Positions 17,407-26,533 of a DNA stretch of 64,000 nucleotides are shown here, in pieces. The DNA lies in NCBI GenBank assembly GCA_963825595.1, contig CAWGUE010000013.1, positions 310,001-374,000 on the forward strand, given 5' to 3'. Under the pieces are notes generated by a model. It saw only the letters and a program-made list of their open reading frames with translations, made no database searches and had not been told where the DNA came from. Numbering within the stretch: the first letter of the stretch is position 1; each line of letters starts with the position of its first letter. The position numbers were made by a program, and so were the translations under genes. The stretch comes from JARFQH01 sp963825595 (GTDB lineage: Bacteria > Desulfobacterota > Desulfobacteria > Desulfobacterales > SG8-13).

Positions 17407-18448
17407 TTACGAGTCAATTCCTCTGGCTAAAAGGTGCGCGTGGCGATCGATACCCGATTCATCTGTATCCAGAGATGCATGACGGCTATTCATGATTGCG
17501 CGAAACACCTCAATCGCTTCTATTGCCTCCGTTTCAGATGCGATTGATTTGATCGATTCCCGAAACGCAGCGGCGTGAGGCAGTCCCTTGACAAACCATC
17601 CCAGACGGCTGCGCATCATTCGACACGCTCGAAATTCTCCCCAGTAGTCTATCATCGCTTCTATAAACCGTATCATGGTGTCGAGCCTTTGTGAAATTTT
17701 TACCTCGGGCGCCGGCCGGCCATTTTTGAGCGCCAGATAGCCGGAGAAGATCCAGGGATTGCCAATGGCAGCCCTGCCGATCATGATCCCGTCACAGCTT
17801 GTGCCGGCTTCCATTTTCAGCGCGTCCCGGGCGGTTTTGATATCTCCGTTTCCGATGACCGGCATTGCAACGGCTTTTTTGACCGCAGTAATGATGGACC
17901 AGTCGGCATTCCCCCTAAAACCCTGTGTGGCGGTCCTGGGGTGCACGGCAATGGCATCGACGCCGCATCTCTTCGGCAATCCGAGCGATGGTCACGGCCT
18001 GCTGACCGGAATTGTCCCATCCGGTCCGGATTTTGATCGTCAAAGGAATATGGATCGACCGGCGGACGGTCCGTAGAATATTTTCGGTAATCTCCGGTAC
18101 TTTCATTAAGGCTGCTCCGGAACCGGTTTTAAGAATTTTCTTCACCGCACATCCCAGATTGATATCCAGCATATCAGCCCCCGAGGCTTCCACCATTCGG
18201 GCGGCTTCCGCCATAATAGAGGGATCTGCCCCGAAGATTTGAACACACAGCGGTTTTTCCGCGGCGCAGCTGTCGAGCATCTTCAGGGTCTTGGCCGATC
18301 TTCTCACCAGAGCGTTTGAGCTTATCATTTCCGAATATACCAGACCGCAGCCGGCCTCTTTGGCCAGCAGGCGGAATGGCAGATCGGTTATTCCTGCCAG
18401 TGGGGCGAGAACCGCGGTGTTGTCGCATTTAAGTGTGCCAATTTGCAT
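17407..18448 (-). pseudogene. dusB: tRNA-dihydrouridine synthase, frameshifted
   Basis: The two frames together give a complete DusB-type FMN enzyme, which reduces uridine in the tRNA D-loop. The first part (18448 to about 17970) has VLAPLAGITDLPFRLLAKE, EKPLCVQIFGADP, LDINLGCAVKKILKTGSGAA and IRTGWDN. The second has CGVDAIAVHPRTATQGFRG and VIGNGDIKTARDA. They join at GCCGAAGAGATGCGG (about 17968-17974), where one base too many changes the frame; GAA GA(A/G) TGC would restore IAEECGVDAIAVHP. The conserved cysteine in NLGCAVKK is kept. The gene is either newly inactivated or carries a one-base sequence error. Confidence 0.85.
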
Positions 18449-18577
18449 TTCAGTCTAATTCCGGCCGTTAGGTTTCGTCATATTCGTGTCCGCAATGCGC
18501 TGCCAGACCTCTCGCATTGACATCACCGCTGAATGCCCTGATCTGTGTCGACGCGCAGAGCTTCGGAAATAAAGATG

Positions 18578-19498
18578 TCAGCCATTCATAAAATTTTCCT
18601 GCATGACAGCAGCGCTTCGAATCGGGCTGGCATAGCAGTAAAGGCAGCTGTGGCCGCAGGGGTGGTCCCGGTAAGAACCGATGTCAACGGAGACCTGACA
18701 GCGGCATCCCATCCGCCGTCTCTGCCCGGGGTCCCTCTTCAGTGAGACGTGGCCACCGTAGAGTTCTACCAGCAAGCTGTTGGGAATGCACGCGCTTTCC
18801 CGGATACCTGAACCTTCGGTCAGACGGTTGGTGATTTCCCTTTCACAGCAGGTGTGAAGAGCGATCCCCATTGGGCGGAGAATGGCGCTCATCCATAAAA
18901 GGGTTTCCACTTTTCGATTCGGTGACGGATCCAGGAATGCCAGACCCGGAATGGGGGCCAAGCGGCGCGAAATTTTGGCGTAATGATCCATGAAACTCGT
19001 AATGCATCTTTGGATGCCGACCGCGCAGGCACGTTTGGCTATTCGAAAAAAATCGGAGAGATTTGTTTTCATCGGTCCGCCTTCGAGGCGATAGTAGCAT
19101 ACCGGGTCAAATCGCCAGTTCACCGATTGGGATCCGAACCGGCGGCTGAGTTCATCGAATTGATCCAGCCGGTTGGCCAGCGGGGGGACACGCGGTTCGA
19201 GCAACGACAATTCGGAATTGACGGTATAATTGAAAAACAGGTGATATCCCTTGTACCGCAATGTCTCTCCGGCGTTTTCTGCCAGAAAACGGCTGAAATC
19301 CTTGGACCAAAATACAATTGTGTGCACGGCGTCCGGATCGGCCGGAACGCGTCTGACTTTCTGGTTGTATGGATTGGTTACATCAAAATAGCCCCGGTCA
19401 ATCCCTTGCATGAACCAGGACAAATAGAAGGCCGGAATATCCGTTCTTCTGGATGCGGAGAGAACGATCTGGGGTAATTTGGTTGTGGTTTCAAACAC
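18578..19498 (-). CDS. DUF1848 protein with C-terminal Cys cluster
   Basis: 306 residues. Conserved features of DUF1848 are visible: ASRRTDIPAFYLSWF at the start, NPYNQKVRRVP, FWSKDF, and a C-terminal cysteine set in GCRCQVSVDIG and HPCGHSCLYCYAS. The CxxxCxYC arrangement suggests an iron-sulfur cluster, and the family has been compared with radical SAM enzymes. The cluster here is at the C terminus rather than the N terminus. Substrate unknown. It is followed at 30 bases distance by a gene on the same strand, upstream in transcription order. Confidence 0.85.
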   Translation of the reverse strand: MFETTTKLPQIVLSASRRTDIPAFYLSWFMQGIDRGYFDVTNPYNQKVRRVPADPDAVHTIVFWSKDFSRFLAENAGETLRYKGYHLFFNYTVNSELSLLEPRVPPLANRLDQFDELSRRFGSQSVNWRFDPVCYYRLEGGPMKTNLSDFFRIAKRACAVGIQRCITSFMDHYAKISRRLAPIPGLAFLDPSPNRKVETLLWMSAILRPMGIALHTCCEREITNRLTEGSGIRESACIPNSLLVELYGGHVSLKRDPGQRRRMGCRCQVSVDIGSYRDHPCGHSCLYCYASPIRSAAVMQENFMNG

Positions 19499-19528
19499 TT
19501 TAGGGGTATTCTCATAATAGCTTGTTGA

Positions 19529-19861
19529 TTACTTTTTTTTCAGGTCCTTGAAGGATATTATTTTTCCTTCATGCGGTCCTTTCTCGATTCGACCACCGCT
19601 GTTCGACTCAACCGCTAGATCGACTTCTTTGGGCGCCTCAACTTCCTCCAGGCGCATCCGCTTACCGTTCATGGTAAATTCCTCACCGTTGATATAGACG
19701 TCTCTCAATATCCACGTGACCACCTGTAAGGGAACGTTCAGGAGCAACAGCCGCACATGATACCAGTCGGGTTTTGAATCTGCCAATATTTCCTCTATCC
19801 GTGCGAAGCTCAACGGTTGATCTTCGAGATATATCAAAACGATATCATTTTCTTTAGCCAT
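19529..19861 (-). CDS. Conserved hypothetical protein
   Basis: 110 residues, soluble. MAKENDIVLIYLEDQPLSFA opens the protein; the middle is IEEILADSKPDWYHVRLLLL, then VTWILRDVYINGEEF, with a charged tail ending DLKKK. It resembles short proteobacterial proteins of about 110 residues that have no assigned role. The gene is 30 bases upstream of the DUF1848 gene and probably in the same transcript. I see no catalytic motif. Confidence 0.7.
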   Translation of the reverse strand: MAKENDIVLIYLEDQPLSFARIEEILADSKPDWYHVRLLLLNVPLQVVTWILRDVYINGEEFTMNGKRMRLEEVEAPKEVDLAVESNSGGRIEKGPHEGKIISFKDLKKK

Positions 19862-20085
19862 GATTGCCTGTCTCTTTCGCTAACGGGTTGAATACCGGCC
19901 CAAACAATTTTGAGGTAATGAAACCACTTATTTAACTGGATGTAAAGTATTTCGGTCCTGGCCCGAAAACCGCACCGGCAACTGAACATTTACCAATCGC
20001 ACTGACGGTTTCGACCGACCCCATCGGCTTTTTTTTGACATGAACGGATAATTTTTCGTATAATGGGTCTCACACCTTTATGTAT

Positions 20086-20117
20086 TTATTTGCCGGCTTG
20101 CTTCCTGCTGGCATTTT
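20086..20117 (+). terminator. Hairpin with T7 tail in the gap 19862-20273
   Basis: GCCGGC, a short loop, GCTGGC and then ATTTTTTT resembles an intrinsic terminator on the plus strand about 160 bases before the kinase gene. No gene ends upstream in this direction, so it could be a leader attenuator or a terminator of a short RNA. The rest of the gap holds a GC-rich inverted segment near 20190-20225. Confidence 0.35.
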
Positions 20118-20273
20118 TTTGGGTGATATTGTAATACAATGTATGATAAAATGATTGACATTAGGTCGGGAGCCAGGGGTGTGGGCTGGAAGCGTTCCCG
20201 GCGGCTCTCGCTGGCCCGGGATGCGTCCCTTTGCGATTGAACGTGAGCGTGTTTGCTACAGTGCGGTGACAAG

Positions 20274-22805
20274 ATGAAATATCGGCTGAAGAAAATCCTT
20301 CTTTCTAATTGGTTGATATGCACCATGTTGACGGCGGGAATCATCGCCGGGATGCTGGTGAATTTCTATCCATTGCAGTTCCTTGAGCACAAGGCCTATG
20401 ATTCCCTTTCCCGCTTGCGAAGAATCAGCGCGTCTGACGCGGTGGTGATCGTTAAAATCGATGACAAAAGCCTGCGCGAAATCGGTGCGCCGCCCTGGCC
20501 GCGATCCATCATCGCAGAAGCCGTTAAGCGGCTCTCGGAATTCAATCCCAAGGTCATGGCCATCCAGCTCTTGTTCCCCGGACCGGAGATCAATCCGGCA
20601 TTGGCTGAGATCAAGGCGCTCAGGTCGGAGGCCTGGACGGAACTCTTCTCCAAGCAAAAAAAGAACCGCCAAAAAATGGATCAACTCCTGTCACAGGCTG
20701 CCGAAAGGTTGGATCACGACGCGGATTTGATTTCGGCGATAAATTTTTCGGTCAATGCGGTTCTGCCGGTCCTGTTTACCAACGAACCCATAGACATGTC
20801 GTTAACATCCGGGGCACTCCCCGATTGGTTGGTCCGCCATTCACTTGCGAATCAGAGATTTCGCCCGCGACACGTCTCGGCCTCTGCGGTCAATTCTTTG
20901 CTGTACCTGGGCCCGCGAGATAAATCGGCTCGGGTCTTTTCGGTTATTCCAACATACGAACACCTCGCACGTAAAGCCAGCGCCCTGGGGCATATCAATG
21001 TGGACGCTGATCGCGATGGTATTGTTCGAAAAGTTCCTTTGTTTATCACGTATCGGGATCGGTATTTTCCATCTTTTGCTCTGCAGGTTGCTGCACGATA
21101 TATGAAAGCCGATTTAAAGGACGTTCAGCGAAGTGATGCCGGGATTTCGCTCAAGAACATGGACATTCCGACGGACCGGGCCTTGCAAATGATGATCGAC
21201 AGCGGCGGTATTGGCCGACACCTTCAGGGCGTATCTTTTGTAGATGTCTACAACGGAAATGTGACCGCAGATATGTTCGAAGGCAAAATCATTTTGCTTG
21301 GTGAGTTTTTACCGGGGCGCACACCGCACTACCGTTCAGCAGGCTACGACGGCCTGAGCAACGTCGAGATTACGGCCGCTATAATAGAAAACATCATCAA
21401 CCGCCGTCATCTGTCGCGACCGGCCTGGGCCAATGTGCTGGAAATTCTGGTGGTCGTTTACTTCGGCCTCTTTTTGGTCTTTGTCATCCCGCGCGTAAAG
21501 CCGCGCGATGGGGCCCTGATTTTGAGCATTTTTTTGGTGACCTGGATGTGTTTCGCAGGTGTTCTTTTTATGGCCTTTGGGTACTGGCTGAAACTGTTTG
21601 CACCACTGATTCTCACGGTTGTCGGATTTGCCGTGGCCGGGTTTCGACGATTTGCCATCGAAAAGCAGCTGGAGAGCATTGAGTTGAACAAGATGCTCGG
21701 GCTGTCATTTCAGGGCAAGGGAATGTTGGATATGGCCTTTGAGAAGTTTCGCAAGTGCCCGGTGGAGAACGGGTCCGTGCGAGATCTGCTATACAACCTC
21801 GGACAGGATTTCGAGCGCAAACGAATGTTCAACAAGGCAGTGGCGGTGTATTGCCACATGCAGAAAGCCGGTCGCTTCAGAGATATTCAACAGCGCATCG
21901 ACACCTTGAAGAGTTTGGGCGAGGCGGTCAACCCCGCCACTGCCAGCTCCAACGGGGCGCTCCTCCTGGGTGATGCCACCACCCGCCCGACGCTCGGCCG
22001 CTACGAGATCATAGAGGAACTCGGACAAGGGGCCATGGGAACAGTCTATCTCGGGCGTGATCCCAAGATCAACCGTGAGGTGGCTATCAAAACCCTAAGC
22101 TACGCCAATGTGGACGAAGGCAGGCTGGAGGAGATCAAAGAACGTTTCCTGCGCGAGGCTGAGGCTGCCGGAAGGCTTTCTCATCCCAACATCGTGACGA
22201 TTTACGATGTTGGAGAAGAGCACGATATGGCTTACATGGCCATGGAATTGATCAAGGGGCGGGTATTGTCGGAATACTGCCAGAAGGGCAATTTGTTGCC
22301 GGTTAAAAAAGCACTCGGTTTTGTCGCTACCGTAGCCGAAGCACTCGATTATGCCCACACCCACGGTGTCGTGCACCGTGACATCAAACCGGACAATATC
22401 ATTCTGGTCGATGGCAATCAGGTCAAAGTGGCCGATTTCGGCATCGCCCGGGTCGTGAGCGCTTCCCAAACCCAGACCGGCATCATTCTCGGTACCCCGA
22501 ACTACATGTCGCCCGAACAGGTAGAAGGCCTGCACGTAGACGGACGCTCGGACTTGTTTTCTCTGGGCGTTGTTCTTTATGAATTACTGACCGGAGACAG
22601 ACCTTTTAAAGGCGATAACGTGGCCCAGCTAATGTACAACATCACCCATAGCGCCTACACGCCGGTGAATAAAGTCCTGCCGGATGTCCCGGTGTGCGGC
22701 AGTCAGATTGTCAAAAAACTTCTGGCCAAAGATCCTCAGAAACGCCTGAATTCCGCCGGCAAGCTCGTGCGTAAAATCGAGCAGTGCCTTCAGGGGCTTG
22801 CATAG
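20274..22805 (+). CDS. CHASE2-domain transmembrane Ser/Thr protein kinase
   Basis: About 843 residues. An N-terminal membrane span (residues 12-32) leads to a large extracytoplasmic CHASE2 domain (AYDSLSRLRRISASDAVVIV, IDDKSLREIGAPPWPR, GHINVDADRDGIVRKVPLF, ITAAIIENIINRRHL). Two or three membrane spans follow, then a TPR-like linker (MLDMAFEKFRKCPVENGS). The C-terminal Hanks-type kinase domain is complete: GQGAMGTVYLGRD (P loop), VAIKTL (Lys), HRDIKPDNIILVDG (catalytic loop), ADFGIARV (DFG) and GTPNYMSPEQ. The architecture senses an outside signal and phosphorylates cytoplasmic targets. No partner phosphatase is adjacent. Confidence 0.93.
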   Translation: MKYRLKKILLSNWLICTMLTAGIIAGMLVNFYPLQFLEHKAYDSLSRLRRISASDAVVIVKIDDKSLREIGAPPWPRSIIAEAVKRLSEFNPKVMAIQLLFPGPEINPALAEIKALRSEAWTELFSKQKKNRQKMDQLLSQAAERLDHDADLISAINFSVNAVLPVLFTNEPIDMSLTSGALPDWLVRHSLANQRFRPRHVSASAVNSLLYLGPRDKSARVFSVIPTYEHLARKASALGHINVDADRDGIVRKVPLFITYRDRYFPSFALQVAARYMKADLKDVQRSDAGISLKNMDIPTDRALQMMIDSGGIGRHLQGVSFVDVYNGNVTADMFEGKIILLGEFLPGRTPHYRSAGYDGLSNVEITAAIIENIINRRHLSRPAWANVLEILVVVYFGLFLVFVIPRVKPRDGALILSIFLVTWMCFAGVLFMAFGYWLKLFAPLILTVVGFAVAGFRRFAIEKQLESIELNKMLGLSFQGKGMLDMAFEKFRKCPVENGSVRDLLYNLGQDFERKRMFNKAVAVYCHMQKAGRFRDIQQRIDTLKSLGEAVNPATASSNGALLLGDATTRPTLGRYEIIEELGQGAMGTVYLGRDPKINREVAIKTLSYANVDEGRLEEIKERFLREAEAAGRLSHPNIVTIYDVGEEHDMAYMAMELIKGRVLSEYCQKGNLLPVKKALGFVATVAEALDYAHTHGVVHRDIKPDNIILVDGNQVKVADFGIARVVSASQTQTGIILGTPNYMSPEQVEGLHVDGRSDLFSLGVVLYELLTGDRPFKGDNVAQLMYNITHSAYTPVNKVLPDVPVCGSQIVKKLLAKDPQKRLNSAGKLVRKIEQCLQGLA

Positions 22806-22984
22806 GCGTGCCTTTGCCCGTTCTTGCGCCTTACCCAATTACCATCGATATACTCCCAGCCTGAATGGAAAGATTCCCAAAGCCTGACAGTTCCGGGAGT
22901 TTCTCATTCGGCAATAATAATTAAGACACCGTATCCAAATTGTCAGAAAATAATATGTACCGCAATGGCGCAAGGAGCGCAGGG

Positions 22985-25900
22985 TTAAGATTCGGTTTCC
23001 TGCTGCCGATCCGGTTTCAGCAATACGGCCCGCGAGGTTTTTCCATCGATTTTAATGGTTATCGGAAGATCGAGGTGGGCATGCGTCACATGCGGTGTGA
23101 CGGATGCCGCTTTCAGGCTGCCAAGCCAGCGCCAGTCGATAAAATTGTCCCTGTTTTCGACAACGTTGAGATAGCTGATTCCCAGTGACGTAATGTTGTG
23201 AAAAAAGTGCGATCCCTGGGATGGATCAGCTTTCAGTTTTTCTACGGATGTTTCGACAACCGCACCCACCCCTGAAATGTCGCTCCAGGTAACCGGTATT
23301 CCCAGCCAGCGGTCGGCCGATCCCCAGCGACCCGGTCCGATGAGAAGATATTTGCGGTTTGCTGCGACCAGCTGGCGGTTGAGCATACCGATCTCCCTGG
23401 CTATCTCGATCGTACGATCCGGTTCAAACGTCTCGGGTCCCACAAAGATAATGTCGGTGATATCGAGGAATCGGCCGTTTCCCAAAGCCATGGTGGAATA
23501 GCAGAAAGACTGGGTAATATCCTCGGAGGTGATTTCGATTATGCGATCGTGTTGACTGACCGCCATCGGCCGGATCTGCAGCAGCGCGAATTCCTTTTTG
23601 CCTTGACCGTTGGGCGGCAGGTTGACGGAAAACTCAATTTCTACCGGACTGCCCATCCCTCGCCGGCCGATCTCCAGAATTTCGGTCAATATCTCCGCCA
23701 ATGGAAACAACTGGTATTTCAGGATAGCGGCAAAAGTCAGCACCGGATGCCCCTGGGGACTGTAGACATCACGGATGCGGTGTTCCTGGGGGCTGTAGGT
23801 GCTGCACATTTGGCGGACAGCCGGATGGTTGACGGCGGCGTTGATGTCTATTTTCATTAGGGTGGCATCGTCTGCGAAATTCTCCGGTGTACTGAAATTT
23901 TCCGGAAAATGTTTCATGTTCAAGGCATATAAGTATTGTTGGGAGTTTCGGAGAATGTCATCAACCGTTGAGAACTGTGGCATCAACTGCGGGTAGCGGG
24001 GTGAGAACCGCAGTGATGTCCCCCCCTCGACAACTATTTTCCCGAGCCCCAGTGCGATATGGGCAATGCCTTCCTCGGGTTTCATGTGGTTGATTGGATA
24101 GAAGTTATAGGACTGGGCCACGCCTGAAATTGCCGGATAAAATACACTGTCGGTGACGTTGCCTGTCAGCTGTTGAATGATAACGGCCATCTTTTCATCT
24201 TCGGTACGGTGCATCGTGCTCTTGGCATAGGCCCGCGGTGCTTCCATGAAGGTCGAGGCATACACCATCTTGATGGCCTGCACGAGGCGTTTCAGCCGCA
24301 GGTTGATGTCCGGATGCTGGTTGGGGAGCATGTAAGTGCGGTATATGCCGGCAAAAGGCTGGAACTGGGCGTCTTCCAACAGGCTGGAAGACCGCACCGC
24401 CAGGGGATACCTGAGATTGGTGAGGGCCAGTTTCAAATCACGATTCAACTCCTCTGGAATTCGGGCGTTGAGGAATTTTTCCGAGATTTGGGTATCACTG
24501 AGATCGCCCATGGCAATTTCTTTGAGATCGTTTTCGGCGATGAATTCGTCGAAAGCTTCCGTGGATATGACCACGGATTGGGGGACGTGGATGTCAATGT
24601 CAGCGAATCGGGCTCTGAAGTCGCGGTTTTCCTTCAATCGAATCGACATGAAGGCGAGGCCGCGGGCTTTACCACCCAAAGATCCTGTCCCGATCTTGAC
24701 GAATTCGGCATCCGGGTCGTAATGGTCGGGATCGAATTGGGCGATGATGCCTTTCTGGCGTCCTTTTCGCCGTTCTTCGATGCAGTGGACCAGGTATTTT
24801 TTGAGTTCGACCACAGAAGAAAACTCCGTCGCTTTAACCGGTTTGAGCTTGCTGGCCAGCATAATTTCAGAGCGCGCCATCAGCCAGCTGGAGAAGTGGT
24901 TGTGAGCGGCATGGTAGAATATCGACTCGTCCGCAATCGAGGGAAGAAGTTTCTGCATTTCCCTTAAACTCGAGGCCCGGCCGACTTCCGTGCCGTCGGG
25001 AAGCCGGAAAATAAATTCGCCGAAGCCGAGATGCTTCTTGAAAAACGAGCGGATTTCTTCATGCAGATTCGGCGAATTCTTGTTTAAAAACACCGCGGGG
25101 ATCAGATCGGCTTTGAGGCGGTTTTTTTCTTCTGAACTGAGCATCAGAAGCGGGATATCCTCGGTCTCATCCCTGATCATCTTTAGCAGGGAAAACCCGG
25201 CTTCGTCGTCCACCACGCCATTACGGGGGTAGCGAACATCCGAGAAGATGGACAGAAGATAGGGCCGAAACCGGCGGTAAAGATCCTCTGCTTCTTCAAA
25301 GTTTTCCGCCAGCAGTATTTTAGGACGCGCCCGCATGCGCAAAATGCGATGCTCGTCGTTAAGTGAATCTTCCATGACCGCCTGGGTCTGCAGGACAATC
25401 TCCTTGTAAAGCAGCGGCAAGATGGATGAATAGTAGAGCGGAGAGTCTTCTACCATAATCAGTACTCTGACTCTGGCGCGTTGGGTGTCATGGTCAATGT
25501 TCATGCGATCTTCGACACTTTTGATCAACGCCAGCAGCAGATCGGTGTTTCCGGACCAGATGAAAGTTTTGTCGATGGGGTGATTGTCACGATTTTCAGA
25601 ATCGATGAGCAAGCGGTTGGTCCGATGCGCCAAAAGAAAAACCGGCAGGGTCGGGTAGATTTCCTTGATGTGACGGCTGAGCCCGAAGGCGTCCATATCG
25701 TCCAAACGGGGCATGGTGAGGACCAGGTCGAACTTTTTCCGTGACAGGGCCATGATGGCTTCCCGGGCAGTCGACACCCAAGTCAATTGTGGCGGCCGTG
25801 ATAGATTCAGCCCGCGGTATTCGTGAATGATGCGCTCTGCCAAGCGGCCTTCTTCTTCCATGATAAACGCATCGTACGGCGTCGACACCAACAGAATATT

Positions 25901-26020
25901 GCCGACCTTCTTGGCCATCAATTCATGAAAGACCTTGAAGGATAGATCAAACTCGTCTATGCGGATGGTGTTTTGGTGGTTTGGATCTTCGCTCCTGCTC
26001 ACCGCTCGCCCCCTTCCCAT
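22985..26020 (-). CDS. PEP synthase-type (PPDK N-terminal domain) protein with receiver-like N-terminal regions
   Basis: 1011 residues. Residues 35-170 and about 200-330 look like two receiver-type folds (KVGNILLVSTPYDAFIMEEE, VRVLIMVEDSPLYYSSILPL). About residues 440-960 are a pyruvate-phosphate-dikinase ATP-binding domain: IGTGSLGGKARGLAFM, RYPLAVRSSSLLEDAQFQPF, GIYRTYMLPN, IALGLGKIVVEGG and IGPGRWGSADRWLG. The phosphohistidine and PEP/pyruvate domains of PpsA are absent. The family is common in sulfate reducers, and its reaction is not established. It may be a phosphotransferase controlled by signalling input. The gene stands alone. Confidence 0.85.
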   Translation of the reverse strand: MGRGRAVSRSEDPNHQNTIRIDEFDLSFKVFHELMAKKVGNILLVSTPYDAFIMEEEGRLAERIIHEYRGLNLSRPPQLTWVSTAREAIMALSRKKFDLVLTMPRLDDMDAFGLSRHIKEIYPTLPVFLLAHRTNRLLIDSENRDNHPIDKTFIWSGNTDLLLALIKSVEDRMNIDHDTQRARVRVLIMVEDSPLYYSSILPLLYKEIVLQTQAVMEDSLNDEHRILRMRARPKILLAENFEEAEDLYRRFRPYLLSIFSDVRYPRNGVVDDEAGFSLLKMIRDETEDIPLLMLSSEEKNRLKADLIPAVFLNKNSPNLHEEIRSFFKKHLGFGEFIFRLPDGTEVGRASSLREMQKLLPSIADESIFYHAAHNHFSSWLMARSEIMLASKLKPVKATEFSSVVELKKYLVHCIEERRKGRQKGIIAQFDPDHYDPDAEFVKIGTGSLGGKARGLAFMSIRLKENRDFRARFADIDIHVPQSVVISTEAFDEFIAENDLKEIAMGDLSDTQISEKFLNARIPEELNRDLKLALTNLRYPLAVRSSSLLEDAQFQPFAGIYRTYMLPNQHPDINLRLKRLVQAIKMVYASTFMEAPRAYAKSTMHRTEDEKMAVIIQQLTGNVTDSVFYPAISGVAQSYNFYPINHMKPEEGIAHIALGLGKIVVEGGTSLRFSPRYPQLMPQFSTVDDILRNSQQYLYALNMKHFPENFSTPENFADDATLMKIDINAAVNHPAVRQMCSTYSPQEHRIRDVYSPQGHPVLTFAAILKYQLFPLAEILTEILEIGRRGMGSPVEIEFSVNLPPNGQGKKEFALLQIRPMAVSQHDRIIEITSEDITQSFCYSTMALGNGRFLDITDIIFVGPETFEPDRTIEIAREIGMLNRQLVAANRKYLLIGPGRWGSADRWLGIPVTWSDISGVGAVVETSVEKLKADPSQGSHFFHNITSLGISYLNVVENRDNFIDWRWLGSLKAASVTPHVTHAHLDLPITIKIDGKTSRAVLLKPDRQQETES

Positions 26021-26262
26021 TGCTGTTGAAAGCCCCGATTGCGGTCCCCAATTTGGCGCTGTGCGCCGGATGACCGTACCTCGGTCGAATAGCGCCTGTC
26101 TAAAAGCTAAGATTCAACCGGTGCGCTATCACTGTTTCCCGACGACCCACATCCGGTGAATATTTTGCTGAATTATACCCACCCATACCGTATTCCGCAG
26201 CGTGCCGCAAGCAACTGGCGGCCATAGCAACGGGGCGTTGACGACACCCCGATTGCTTGTTA

Positions 26263-26323
26263 GTGTCCATCCATAAATGGTCTTTTTCACCCTGGGCGAT
26301 GTTTTCCGCTCGTGGATGGGCAC
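26263..26323 (+). repeat. Family-1 element, minimal copy E
   Basis: 61 bases, GTGTCCATCCATAAATGG to GGATGGGCAC. The terminal 10-mers are inverted repeats differing at one base. It has almost no interior, so it shows the ends of the family clearly. Adjacent bases lack an obvious target duplication. Confidence 0.7.
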
Positions 26324-26337
26324 GTGTTTGTGTTCAT

Positions 26338-26481
26338 AGAACGTATCTCAAGACTAAGGGGCAGGCGTTCAGGGCAAGGCTTGAAAATGCGAAAACGCGG
26401 CGTATACAGGTCGTATGCGAACATTTTGAGTCGTTTCATAACGCCGTCATGGCCACTGAGACGAATTTCGAGATGCGTTCT
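26338..26481 (+). repeat. Family-2 inverted-repeat element, copy 2
   Basis: Starts AGAACGTATCTCAAGA and ends TTTCGAGATGCGTTCT. The interior has GGCAAGGCTTGAAAATGCGA, AAAACGCGGCGTATACAGG and CATAACGCCGTCATGG, matching the reverse complement of copy 1 at 7835. It lies 15 bases after family-1 copy E, just upstream of nadE. Confidence 0.75.
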
Positions 26482-26533
26482 CGTCTTACCGACCCGTGAT
26501 CACGGGCAAACGACGATATGAAATGTACTATAG

